Numbered from the stretch's first letter, positions 1 through 6,794 are shown. The stretch is 6,843 nt of DNA from an uncultured Flavobacteriales bacterium (GCA_937897625.1 CALCNZ010000411.1:1-6843); one strand, 5' to 3'. The notes: a model not told the origin generated them from the sequence alone. Made by a program: numbers and translations.

Positions 1-1
1 A

Positions 2-751
2 GCAATACTGGTCGACGATGAATTCTTTGCCAGAGAGAATTTGAAAATGTTGTTGGAAGATTATGCCAGTGAGCATATCCATTTAATAGGTTCAGCAGCT
101 TCAGTAAAAGAAGCCCTGGAATTGTGCGAGAAGAACAAAGTAGATTTGGTTTTCTTGGACATTATGATGCCAGAGGCCGATGGCTTTGCATTTTTAGAAC
201 AAGTAAAAGACAGAAGTTTTCAGGTTGTATTTACAACCGCATTTCGTGAATATGCTGTAAAGGCCATTAAAGAAAACGCACTCGACTATCTTGAAAAGCC
301 TATTGATATTGAAGAATTGAAGAATGTTGTTGTCAAAGCTGTAAAAAACCAAGAGCAACAAACAGGAGGATTGGATGAAAACAAAATCAATCGTGTTCTT
401 CAGGAAATTGCCTTGCACAGCAACTTCGACAAGACCATTGTTCCAACTCGCGACGGGTTTGTCATTCTCCGCAACAACGAGCTCATTCGACTGGAAGCCG
501 ATGAGAATTACACGACGTTGTATTGTGTAAATGGAAAGAAATACGTGAGCAGCAAAAACATTAAATCGTTCGAAGAAAAATTAGATTCACACATGTTCAT
601 GCGCGTGCACAAATCGCACATCGTGAACATTGCCTTTCACTTGAAAGAGTTCAATAGAACCGAAGGCAACGTGGTTGTCTTGTCGAATGGAGATCAAGTT
701 CCCGTATCAAGAAGAAAGCTGCAAGAATTTTTAGACAAGATGCAAGAGTAG
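2..751 (+). CDS. LytTR-family response regulator, 5' end missing
   Basis: This is a cytoplasmic DNA-binding response regulator, the likely partner of the sensor kinase that starts two bases after its stop. The reading frame is open from base 2 and begins AILVDDEFFAREN, the first strand and acidic pair of a receiver domain, so the true start lies just left of the window. The TTG at 41 is inside the receiver and is not the start. Counting from the first visible codon, the acidic pair is D5/D6, the phosphoacceptor is D53 (158-160, in FLDIMMPEADG), the switch Thr is in FTTAF near 78, and the conserved Lys is K99 (LEKPI). A linker leads to a LytTR DNA-binding domain from about residue 145 to the end (IVPTRDGF, ADENYTTLY, FMRVHKSHIVN, PVSRRKL). 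This is the AlgR/LytR receiver-LytTR layout, with about 249 residues visible and probably only a few missing. Its target genes cannot be read from the sequence. Confidence 0.93.
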   Translation, partial: AILVDDEFFARENLKMLLEDYASEHIHLIGSAASVKEALELCEKNKVDLVFLDIMMPEADGFAFLEQVKDRSFQVVFTTAFREYAVKAIKENALDYLEKPIDIEELKNVVVKAVKNQEQQTGGLDENKINRVLQEIALHSNFDKTIVPTRDGFVILRNNELIRLEADENYTTLYCVNGKKYVSSKNIKSFEEKLDSHMFMRVHKSHIVNIAFHLKEFNRTEGNVVVLSNGDQVPVSRRKLQEFLDKMQE

Positions 752-753
752 TT

Positions 754-3700
754 ATGCGCTTGAAGAAATACATATCACTTGTTTTGTTTTATCTGCCCTT
801 GCTTGTCCTTGGGCAACAATTCTCTTTCATTCAATACAGTTTGAAAGAAGGATTGGCACAAACACAAGTGCGTTGTATTCAGCAAGACAACAAGGGATAT
901 ATTTGGATTGGAACACTCGGTGGGGCTTCGAAATTCAACGGGAATAATTTCGTGAATTTCAGCAGAACAGATGGACTCATTAACAATCAAATCAACTGCA
1001 TTCAGCAACTTCAAAACGAACAAATCGTTTTCGGTTCCATTGGTGGAATTTCTGTTTTAGAAGGGAACACATTCACGAGTCACAAGTACACCGGAGAACT
1101 GAACGATGCCTCAACTACTTCACTTGTTGAAATGAATCCGAATGACCTTCTCATTGGAACGGAAAGAGGGTTGATTGAATACCGAAACAACAACTTTGAA
1201 GAAAACAACCTTACCCTTTTCTTCCAAGGAGAAAGTATTAAGCGAATTCGCAAAAGCCTAAACGGAGAAATTCTTGTGGCTTCCAAAAAAGGAATTTGGA
1301 AGTTGAAGAATAACCAATGGGAGCAGCTCTATGGTTTTTCAAACGAGGAAGAGGTTCTGTTCGATTTCATTGAAAACTCAAACGGCGAGATTTGGGCTGT
1401 TACTTCTAACGGCGGTGTTTTAAATTTAAGTACAGGGCTGCCACCCTCCGAAAATCTCGGAGATTACGCATTGACCAATGTTTTTACCGGCATTGACACA
1501 TACGCGGGAAACATTTATTTCACCAGTCGAACGGGCGTTGTCTTATTCAACGAAAGTGAAAAAAGCCATGTCCTTTTTTCCAAATCGAACGGATTAGCGG
1601 TAGACGATATTCGACAAGTTTTTGTAGATCGTGAAGGCATTCAATGGTTCGCCAGTTACGGTGGCGGAATTTTCAAATTAACCAATACGAAGTTCACCAG
1701 TTTCACCACGAACAATGGCCTAACGGGTAACGCTGTCATGAGCATTACGCAAGACGCACAAGGCAATTATTTTTTCGGAACCTACGATAACGGTATAAGT
1801 TTCTTGCACGATCCTACTGATCATTTCAGTCCGAATTTCTATGCTGAATTGAATGAACTCTCTCCGAATTTGCGCATTTGGACAACCTTAAAAAGTTCGA
1901 ATGGAAGCATTTTTATTGGAACACCAGAAGGACTTTACATATTCGACCACAGTTCATTCAGCAGACCTCGTTGGATTCATTTCGGAAAAGAAGAAGGACT
2001 GGAAGAAGAAGTGGTCCTGAGCCTTCTCGAAAGAAAAGATGGAACCATTCTCCTCGGGACAAACAAGGGACTTCAATCGTTCAGCAACAAAACATTTCAG
2101 AGCTTCTCTTCCTTACCCAACTTTCCTTCAACACGCATTCGACACATTATTGAATCGCGAGACGGAAAAATATGGATGGCCACTCGCGATGGAATTTCAC
2201 TCTTCCATAACAACACTTTCACAAATTTCGGTGAAGCGCAAGGATTGCAAGATGCCAGCGCTTACAGCATTGCAGAACTTCCGAATGGCGAAATAATTTC
2301 AGGAACACAATCGGGATTGTACAAAGGAAATGAAAACGGATTTTCCCATTTAAACATATCAGAAGAACCCGGTGGAAACACCGTGAACTTTCTAAAAGTG
2401 ATTCAAGATAAATTGTGGATTGGAACACTTAACGGAATTTTCATTTGGGAGTTGAATAGCGCCGGGAGCCTTGGCGAACGCATCATTCACCTGAACGAAT
2501 CAGACGGTTTAATCAGTCTTGAAACAAACTTGAACGCCATCTTCGTTGATCAAAAAAACACCGTGTGGGTGGGAACTCCGAACGGCGTTATGCAAATTGA
2601 AGTCAGCGCCATTGACGAAAAATTCAACATTCCGCAGCCCATTGTTCACCTCACAAATATTCAATCGAACTTAGAGAATATCGATTGGAAAACACTTACT
2701 TCCGGAACCTGGGATGGCAAGGCCTTTCCGAATGGACTTGAGTTCAACTACAGGCAGAATTCATTCACGTTTTTCTTCGGCGCATCCAGCACAACCTATC
2801 CCGAAAGATTGGAATACAGTTATTGGTTGGAAGGATTAGACAGCACGTGGAGCAGCCCTACTTCCTTTTCGCAAGTGAACTTCAACAATCTTCCTTCAGG
2901 CACCTACACCTTCCACATTCGTGCACGAAACGGAAAGTGGGGAACATGGAGCGAAGAAGTGACTTGGCAATTTCGAATCTTACCGCCTTGGTACTTGACA
3001 TGGTGGGTTATTCTTATTGAATTCATTTTGCTTTCAACCGTTGTTATTCTCATTTCTCGCTCACGAAGAAGAAACGTCCGCAACAAGCACTTGGCCGAGC
3101 AATCTGAAATGAAAGCCAAGCTGCTTATGCTTGAACAACAAAGCATGAATTCGAGCATGAATCGACATTTCATCTTCAACGCCTTGAATTCCATTCAATA
3201 CTACATCAACCGTCAAGATCGGTTGGCTGCGAATCAGTACCTCACCGATTTCGCGAAACTGATTCGGAAAAATTTAGACAGCTCACAAGAAAACTTCGCT
3301 CCGCTCTCTGAAGAAATTGAGCGTCTTGAATTGTATTTGAAATTGGAAAGCATGCGCTTCCCAGATAAGTTCAACTATCACATTCAGCTCGATTCTCCTG
3401 AAGTTCTTCGACAAGTTAAAATTCCAGCGATGCTTATTCAACCTTTTTTGGAAAACTCTATTTGGCATGGCCTCTTACCGAAAGATTCGGGAGGATTGCT
3501 ACATGTGCATTTCGGGTTGAAGGATGAATGTCTTGAAATTCGCATTGAAGACAACGGAATTGGATTGGCCGAAAGCCAAGCGCGCAAGACCAACAGCGAC
3601 GGACATATTTCGAAAGGAATGGAAATTACCCGCAGCCGCATTGCCCTTATTCAGCAAATGACCGGAAAGCACATTGAACTTGTGGGTCCCGAAGACTGGA

Positions 3701-3789
3701 AAACCGAGAACGGTGAATCTGGAACCCGTGTCACTCTCCTCTTCCCGAAAGATTTCCAAGAAATTTTCACTCAAGGCAACACTTTTTAG
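754..3789 (+). CDS. Reg_prop/Y_Y_Y sensor histidine kinase, LytS-type
   Basis: This 1011-residue sensor kinase probably senses a periplasmic signal and phosphorylates the LytTR regulator upstream. The two genes are 2 bp apart, so they are likely one operon. Order of parts: signal peptide 1-20 (probable cleavage LG|QQ); 14 Reg_prop-like blades at about 39-620; Y_Y_Y domain at about 665-743 (LEYSYWLEGLDSTWS, YTFHIRARN); one transmembrane helix at about 750-768 followed by SRRRN; a coiled-coil-like linker at about 775-800; and a His_kinase domain (PF06580 type) with H805 in NRHFIFNALNSIQ. An HATPase region follows, with N-box N901 (QPFLENSIWHG), G-box D933/G935/G937 (EDNGIGL), G955 and SGT at 989-991. 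The Pro that usually precedes the phospho-His in this family is Arg804 here. Unlike Bacteroides hybrid two-component regulators of similar periplasmic design, no receiver or AraC domain is fused; the LytTR partner is separate. The ligand is unknown. The ATG at 754 is supported by the signal peptide. Confidence 0.94.
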   Translation: MRLKKYISLVLFYLPLLVLGQQFSFIQYSLKEGLAQTQVRCIQQDNKGYIWIGTLGGASKFNGNNFVNFSRTDGLINNQINCIQQLQNEQIVFGSIGGISVLEGNTFTSHKYTGELNDASTTSLVEMNPNDLLIGTERGLIEYRNNNFEENNLTLFFQGESIKRIRKSLNGEILVASKKGIWKLKNNQWEQLYGFSNEEEVLFDFIENSNGEIWAVTSNGGVLNLSTGLPPSENLGDYALTNVFTGIDTYAGNIYFTSRTGVVLFNESEKSHVLFSKSNGLAVDDIRQVFVDREGIQWFASYGGGIFKLTNTKFTSFTTNNGLTGNAVMSITQDAQGNYFFGTYDNGISFLHDPTDHFSPNFYAELNELSPNLRIWTTLKSSNGSIFIGTPEGLYIFDHSSFSRPRWIHFGKEEGLEEEVVLSLLERKDGTILLGTNKGLQSFSNKTFQSFSSLPNFPSTRIRHIIESRDGKIWMATRDGISLFHNNTFTNFGEAQGLQDASAYSIAELPNGEIISGTQSGLYKGNENGFSHLNISEEPGGNTVNFLKVIQDKLWIGTLNGIFIWELNSAGSLGERIIHLNESDGLISLETNLNAIFVDQKNTVWVGTPNGVMQIEVSAIDEKFNIPQPIVHLTNIQSNLENIDWKTLTSGTWDGKAFPNGLEFNYRQNSFTFFFGASSTTYPERLEYSYWLEGLDSTWSSPTSFSQVNFNNLPSGTYTFHIRARNGKWGTWSEEVTWQFRILPPWYLTWWVILIEFILLSTVVILISRSRRRNVRNKHLAEQSEMKAKLLMLEQQSMNSSMNRHFIFNALNSIQYYINRQDRLAANQYLTDFAKLIRKNLDSSQENFAPLSEEIERLELYLKLESMRFPDKFNYHIQLDSPEVLRQVKIPAMLIQPFLENSIWHGLLPKDSGGLLHVHFGLKDECLEIRIEDNGIGLAESQARKTNSDGHISKGMEITRSRIALIQQMTGKHIELVGPEDWKTENGESGTRVTLLFPKDFQEIFTQGNTF
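868..2604 (+). repeat. 14 Reg_prop-like propeller-blade repeats (protein level)
   Basis: These are degenerate repeats of about 40 residues within the sensor kinase. Each has the pattern I-x-x-I-x-x-D/N-x-x-G-x-I-W-I-G-T-x-x-G-I/L-x-x-F, often closed by an aromatic strand and a DGL/NGL turn. I count 14 by eye. Their cores are near IWIGTLGG, IVFGSIGG, LLIGTERG, ILVASKKG, IWAVTSNG, IYFTSRTG, IQWFASYGG, YFFGTYDNG, IFIGTPEG, ILLGTNKG, IWMATRDG, IISGTQSG, LWIGTLNG and VWVGTPNG. Fourteen fits two seven-bladed propellers, with the break near residue 327. Blades 4-6 are the most diverged. The similarity is at protein level, and I see no recent DNA duplication. Confidence 0.82.
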
Positions 3790-3799
3790 AAGTTTTCGT

Positions 3800-3807
3800 T
3801 ATATTTG
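3800..3807 (+). promoter_or_regulatory. Bacteroidota -7-like element before the lipoprotein gene
   Basis: TATATTTG matches the TAnnTTTG -7 consensus of the Bacteroidota primary sigma factor. It lies in the 36-bp gap, 18 bases before the ATG at 3826, and would give a leader of roughly 10-15 bases. I see no good TTTG or TTG -33 element at 19-23 bases spacing, so support rests on the -7 match and its intergenic position. Confidence 0.5.
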
Positions 3808-3825
3808 TGTTGACTTCAGTTCAGT

Positions 3826-4113
3826 ATGAAAAAACTCAATTACATTACGCTCCTCTTTTTTGTTGCATTGGCCTTCGCCTCTTGCACCAAATCTGTTTGG
3901 ATGGAAGAAGTAACTTCCGTTGGAACCGAGCGTTCTGAAATCGTTGATAACACTGAGTTTAATACAGATGGTGACGTTCCGTCTGGATCTTCAACTTCAA
4001 CAAACAATCGCAATCCACAAGGTGGCTCCGACATCACAGATGACGAAGACGATGGTATTACCGACGACGAAGACGAAGACGATACCGACCAAAAAGGAAA
4101 GAAGAAAAAATAA
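3826..4113 (+). CDS. Small lipoprotein with acidic tail, function unknown
   Basis: This is a 95-residue protein with an N-terminal lipoprotein signal: MKKLNY, a hydrophobic stretch, then a lipobox-like FASC with C20 as the predicted lipidated residue. The mature protein would be anchored in the outer or inner membrane. The region after C20 is polar and probably disordered (SGSSTSTNNRN at about 54-63). Residues 69-88 contain 14 Asp/Glu out of 20, built from two ITDDED units at 70-75 and 78-83, and the protein ends with five Lys in the last six residues. The acidic stretch could bind divalent cations or simply be disordered; that is inference. I recognise no named family. It follows the sensor kinase by 36 bp but has its own promoter-like element, so a functional link to the kinase is not shown. 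The overlapping reading frames in this interval look like shadows. Confidence 0.85.
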   Translation: MKKLNYITLLFFVALAFASCTKSVWMEEVTSVGTERSEIVDNTEFNTDGDVPSGSSTSTNNRNPQGGSDITDDEDDGITDDEDEDDTDQKGKKKK

Positions 4114-4146
4114 TTCTTCGGTTCTCTCAAAAAACTTTTTTAACAA

Positions 4147-4179
4147 TTTGAAATCTTGTGCATTCACGAGATAAGTTTG
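4147..4179 (+). promoter_or_regulatory. Bacteroidota-type promoter overlapping the dinB start region
   Basis: TTTG at 4147-4150 and TAAGTTTG at 4172-4179 are separated by 21 bases, matching the TTTG-N19-23-TAnnTTTG arrangement known for the Bacteroidota primary sigma factor. Only four bases (CTAT) separate the -7 element from the dinB ATG at 4184, so transcription would begin at or within a few bases of the start codon. It is the best promoter match of the three in the window because both elements are present. Confidence 0.68.
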
Positions 4180-4183
4180 CTAT

Positions 4184-5404
4184 ATGTCATCTGAACGCTC
4201 AATTCTACACATGGATCTCGACACTTTTTTCGTGTCGGTCGAGCGTTTATTAGACAGTCGTCTCAACAACAGACCTGTTCTTATTGGCGGAACCAGCGAC
4301 CGTGGCGTAGTGGCTTCTTGCAGCTACGAAGCGCGTAAGTTCGGCGTGCATTCTGCCATGCCTATGCACATGGCCCGAAAGCTTTGTCCGGAAGCCGTTG
4401 TTATCAAAGGAAATTCTTACAACTACCTGAAGTATTCAGACCTCGTGAGTGAAATGGTTCGCGAAGCGGTTCCTCTTTTCGAGAAAACATCCATCGACGA
4501 ATTCTACTGCGACCTTACGGGGCTCGATCGCTTCTTCGGATGCTACCAATTTGCCGGTGAGCTCAGACAGAAAGTTTTGAAAGAAATTGGACTTCCCATT
4601 TCCTTCGGATTGTCTTCCAGCAAAACCGTTTCAAAGGTTGCCACCGGCGAAGCCAAACCGAACAACCAAATTCGCATTGAAACCGGAACCGAGAAACCCT
4701 TCCTAGCTCCGCTTTCCATTCGAAAGATTCCGATGGTTGGAGAAAAAACACATCAGCTTCTGGTGAACCTCGGCATTCGTCAAATTCAAACCTTGCAAGA
4801 AATGCCTTTGGACGTCATGACGAAAGCGTTGGGTGAAAACGGAACCAGCATTTGGAAGAAGGCCAATGCCATAGACCCCTCGCCGGTTGTGCCGTTCCAA
4901 GAACGCAAGTCAATTTCTACCGAAAGAACATTCGATCAAGACACCATAGACGTGCACAAGTTGCGCGGACTACTCATTGCCATGACCGAAAACTTAGCGT
5001 TTCAATTGCGCAAGGGAGAGAAGCTTACTTCGTGTGTAACCGTGAAGTTGCGCTACTCCGATTTCCAAACGGAAACCATGCAATGCCGCATTCCCTATAC
5101 TTCAGCCGACCACATTCTTATTCCAAAAATATTAGAGCTCTTCGAAAAACTCTACTCGCGAAGAGTGCTCATTCGCTTAATTGGCGTGCGTTTCAGTCAC
5201 TTGGTTTCAGGCGGATACCAGATTAATTTGTTCGACGACAACGAAGAGCAAATAAGCTTGTACACTGCTATGGACGAACTACGAAAAAAGTTCGGAGACC
5301 GTGCCGTTATGAAAGCCGCCGGAATAGAAGCGCGCAGCATTGGTCGCGGTGAAAATCCGTTCGACGGAGGTCCGCCTGTTCTTCTCGCAAATAGGCGTCA
5401 GTAA
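4184..5404 (+). CDS. dinB: Y-family DNA polymerase (DinB / Pol IV-like)
   Basis: This is a 406-residue translesion DNA polymerase that copies past damaged bases. Palm and fingers motifs are intact: HMDLDTFFVSVE with catalytic D11 and probable steric-gate F16, YEARKFGVHSAMP near 47-59, and SIDEFYCDLTG with catalytic D105 and E106. A helix-hairpin-helix-like thumb follows (IRKIPMVGEKT...LGI, near 178-200), then a little-finger domain from about 240 (RKSISTERTF). A QxxLF-type sliding-clamp motif, QINLF, sits at 346-350. It is followed by a tail of about 56 residues containing LYTAMDELRKKFGDRAVMKA, which resembles the C-terminal segment of UmuC-like relatives. The ATG at 4184 is the only sensible start: TAA at 4172-4174 is in frame just upstream, and the next Met (10) would remove the first strand. 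UmuC-like naming is the alternative, but DinB fits better. I see no SOS box. Confidence 0.92.
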   Translation: MSSERSILHMDLDTFFVSVERLLDSRLNNRPVLIGGTSDRGVVASCSYEARKFGVHSAMPMHMARKLCPEAVVIKGNSYNYLKYSDLVSEMVREAVPLFEKTSIDEFYCDLTGLDRFFGCYQFAGELRQKVLKEIGLPISFGLSSSKTVSKVATGEAKPNNQIRIETGTEKPFLAPLSIRKIPMVGEKTHQLLVNLGIRQIQTLQEMPLDVMTKALGENGTSIWKKANAIDPSPVVPFQERKSISTERTFDQDTIDVHKLRGLLIAMTENLAFQLRKGEKLTSCVTVKLRYSDFQTETMQCRIPYTSADHILIPKILELFEKLYSRRVLIRLIGVRFSHLVSGGYQINLFDDNEEQISLYTAMDELRKKFGDRAVMKAAGIEARSIGRGENPFDGGPPVLLANRRQ

Positions 5405-5408
5405 GCAT

Positions 5409-5416
5409 TACCTTTG
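5409..5416 (+). promoter_or_regulatory. Bacteroidota -7-like element immediately before pabB
   Basis: TACCTTTG matches TAnnTTTG and lies in the 17-bp gap between the dinB stop and the pabB ATG at 5422, with only five bases (CACCC) between element and start codon. A start site here would give a leaderless or nearly leaderless pabB mRNA. No convincing TTTG or TTG lies 19-23 bases upstream, so the site is weaker than the one at dinB. Confidence 0.5.
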
Positions 5417-5421
5417 CACCC

Positions 5422-6639
5422 ATGCAGCTTTGGGATAACGACCATTTTACTTTTCTTCCACCGAACTCGAACGAGCGACAAGCGTATATTGCTTGGGGGA
5501 AAAGAGATGCGTTTGTGATCAACGAAAACAATGCACACGAACTTCAATCGTTGAACGAATGGTTGAAAGACAGAACACTTCCTATTTTCGGATATATTTC
5601 CTTCGAAGCCAAAAAACTTTTCGAGAAGAACGTTTATCAAAACACAAGCACAGACGGAAGTGAACTCATCTACTTCTTCGAGCCCCAGCACATTTGGAAA
5701 GAAGAAAATGGAAATTGGATTCCACTTACCGAAACAGAACCGAACGAACATTCGGTTATTGACTCTTTCATTTCCAATTATACAAAAATTGAAATGCCTT
5801 CGAACGAAGACAAGCTGTTGTTTGAAATGCTGGAAAGCCATGCTTCCTACATGGAAAAAATTCAGTCTGTATTGAATCACATTCAGCGAGGCGACTATTA
5901 CGAAACGAACTTCTGCATGCCGCTTCAGGCAAAGGGTACGTTACACCAAGCTTTCGCTCATTTTTCGAAAATGAACAACGCCACCGAAGCGCCTCACGCC
6001 GTTTATTTCAACGGTGAAAATATTCAATTGTTATGCACTTCGCCAGAGCGATTCATTCAGAAAAAAGAAAATAAAATAATTTCTCAACCCATTAAGGGAA
6101 CCATACGCAGAGGGGCAAACTCAGAGGAAGATGAGCAGAACAAAGTCGCGTTAAAAGCGAGTCAAAAAGAACGTTCTGAAAATATAATGATTGTGGATTT
6201 GGTTCGCAACGACCTTTCTCGCATTGCCGAGAAAGCAAGCGTGAATGTGAAATCGCTTTGCGAACTTCACACCTTTAAAACGCTTCATCATCTTATAAGC
6301 ACGGTAGAAGCGCAGCTTCCTTCCGACATAACCTTCACCGAAATTTTAGCGGCAACGTTCCCTATGGGATCCATGACGGGTGCACCGAAAATTAGTGCGG
6401 TTCAACACATGGAAAAAATTGAAATGCTAGACAGAGGGCTATACAGCGGTACCTTTGGAGTGATTGAACCGAATGGGAATTTCGATTTCAATGTTATCAT
6501 TCGCTCTGCGGTTTACAACAAAGAAAAAAAACAAACAACAATAAAAGTGGGAAGCGCCATAACGCATGCATCAAAAGCAGCAATGGAATACGACGAATGT
6601 CTATTGAAAGCCGCTTCCACCCTTTCCATATTTAATTAA
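5422..6639 (+). CDS. pabB: Aminodeoxychorismate synthase component I
   Basis: This 405-residue chorismate-binding enzyme converts chorismate, with ammonia from a glutamine amidotransferase partner (PabA), to 4-amino-4-deoxychorismate for folate synthesis in the cytoplasm. The catalytic domain runs from about 140 to 402: IQRGDYYETNF (154-164), SPERF, QPIKGTIRRG (222-231), ERSENIMIVDLVRND (250-264), PMGSMTGAPK (314-323), RGLYSGTFG (338-346) and GSAITHASKAAMEYDECLLK (377-396). The decisive residue is K225 in PIKGT. PabB enzymes carry this Lys, which forms a covalent intermediate in the E. coli enzyme, whereas anthranilate synthase TrpE has PIAGT. The N-terminal subdomain is short and diverged, making the protein shorter than E. 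coli PabB (about 450). No pabA or pabC lies in the window. An in-frame TAG at 5392-5394 and the lack of another ATG fix the start. tilS begins two bases after the stop. Confidence 0.91.
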   Translation: MQLWDNDHFTFLPPNSNERQAYIAWGKRDAFVINENNAHELQSLNEWLKDRTLPIFGYISFEAKKLFEKNVYQNTSTDGSELIYFFEPQHIWKEENGNWIPLTETEPNEHSVIDSFISNYTKIEMPSNEDKLLFEMLESHASYMEKIQSVLNHIQRGDYYETNFCMPLQAKGTLHQAFAHFSKMNNATEAPHAVYFNGENIQLLCTSPERFIQKKENKIISQPIKGTIRRGANSEEDEQNKVALKASQKERSENIMIVDLVRNDLSRIAEKASVNVKSLCELHTFKTLHHLISTVEAQLPSDITFTEILAATFPMGSMTGAPKISAVQHMEKIEMLDRGLYSGTFGVIEPNGNFDFNVIIRSAVYNKEKKQTTIKVGSAITHASKAAMEYDECLLKAASTLSIFN

Positions 6640-6641
6640 AC

Positions 6642-6794
6642 ATGAAAAAACTACTTACAGATTTAAAAACCGAATACCAAACATTCGAAGACGCGCAACT
6701 GCTTGTGGCAGTAAGCGGAGGTTTGGACTCTATGCTCATGGCTGAATTGCTTCTTCGCGCAAAAATTCCATTTGCAGTAGCGCATGTGAATTAC
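6642..6794 (+). CDS. tilS: tRNA(Ile)-lysidine synthetase, N-terminal fragment
   Basis: The first 51 codons of a PP-loop ATPase are visible. TilS attaches lysine to C34 of the minor isoleucine tRNA, using ATP, so that the tRNA reads AUA; it is essential in most bacteria. The diagnostic part is LLVAVSGGLDSM with the PP-loop SGGLDS at 25-30, followed by an alpha helix and the strand FAVAHVNY (44-51), which matches the AHxNxxLR region of TilS. The ATG at 6642 is two bases after the pabB stop, so the genes are probably co-transcribed. The frame continues open to the window end, but from 6795 it reads sequencing adapter, so residues after Tyr51 (RSEEHTSELQSP...) are artificial. Other PP-loop enzymes such as TtcA are possible but fit less well. 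Confidence 0.86.

Noticed and set aside
11..25. SalI-like GTCGAC and EcoRI-like GAATTC sites close together at the left edge, resembling a cloning linker.
   Set aside because: The bases encode VDDEF in the expected position of a receiver domain, so they are genuine coding sequence that happens to contain these sites.
898..905. TATATTTG, a TAnnTTTG -7-like match inside the sensor kinase gene.
   Set aside because: It lies in the coding sequence of the first propeller blade (GYIWIG) with no start codon suitably placed downstream. Such a six-fixed-base motif is expected by chance about once or twice per strand in a window this size.
754..3789. A hybrid two-component system with a fused receiver and AraC domain, as in Bacteroides HTCS proteins.
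   Set aside because: The protein ends shortly after the ATPase domain (SGTRVTLLFP), with no receiver or helix-turn-helix; the regulator is the separate upstream gene.
4101..4141. Possible terminator after the lipoprotein gene: GAAGAA/TTCTTC stem around the stop codon, and an A6-C-T6 stretch at 4129-4141.
   Set aside because: The stem is six weak pairs with no adjacent T tract, and the A/T stretch has no GC stem and no room for a loop. Neither is a credible intrinsic terminator.
3920..4174. An 84-codon open frame overlapping the lipoprotein gene, and a 96-codon reverse frame at 3840-4130.
   Set aside because: The annotated frame has a clear lipoprotein signal. The others show low-complexity shadow translations (for example runs of Ser on the reverse strand) without signals or domains.
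5398..5880. A 160-codon reverse-strand open frame over the start of pabB.
   Set aside because: It is antisense to a frame with good enzyme motifs, its own translation shows no recognisable domain, and it would overlap dinB and pabB on the opposite strand.
5422..6639. Anthranilate synthase component I (TrpE) or isochorismate synthase as the identity of the chorismate-binding enzyme.
   Set aside because: PIKGT with K225 is the PabB signature, while TrpE has PIAGT. No trp or menaquinone genes are adjacent.
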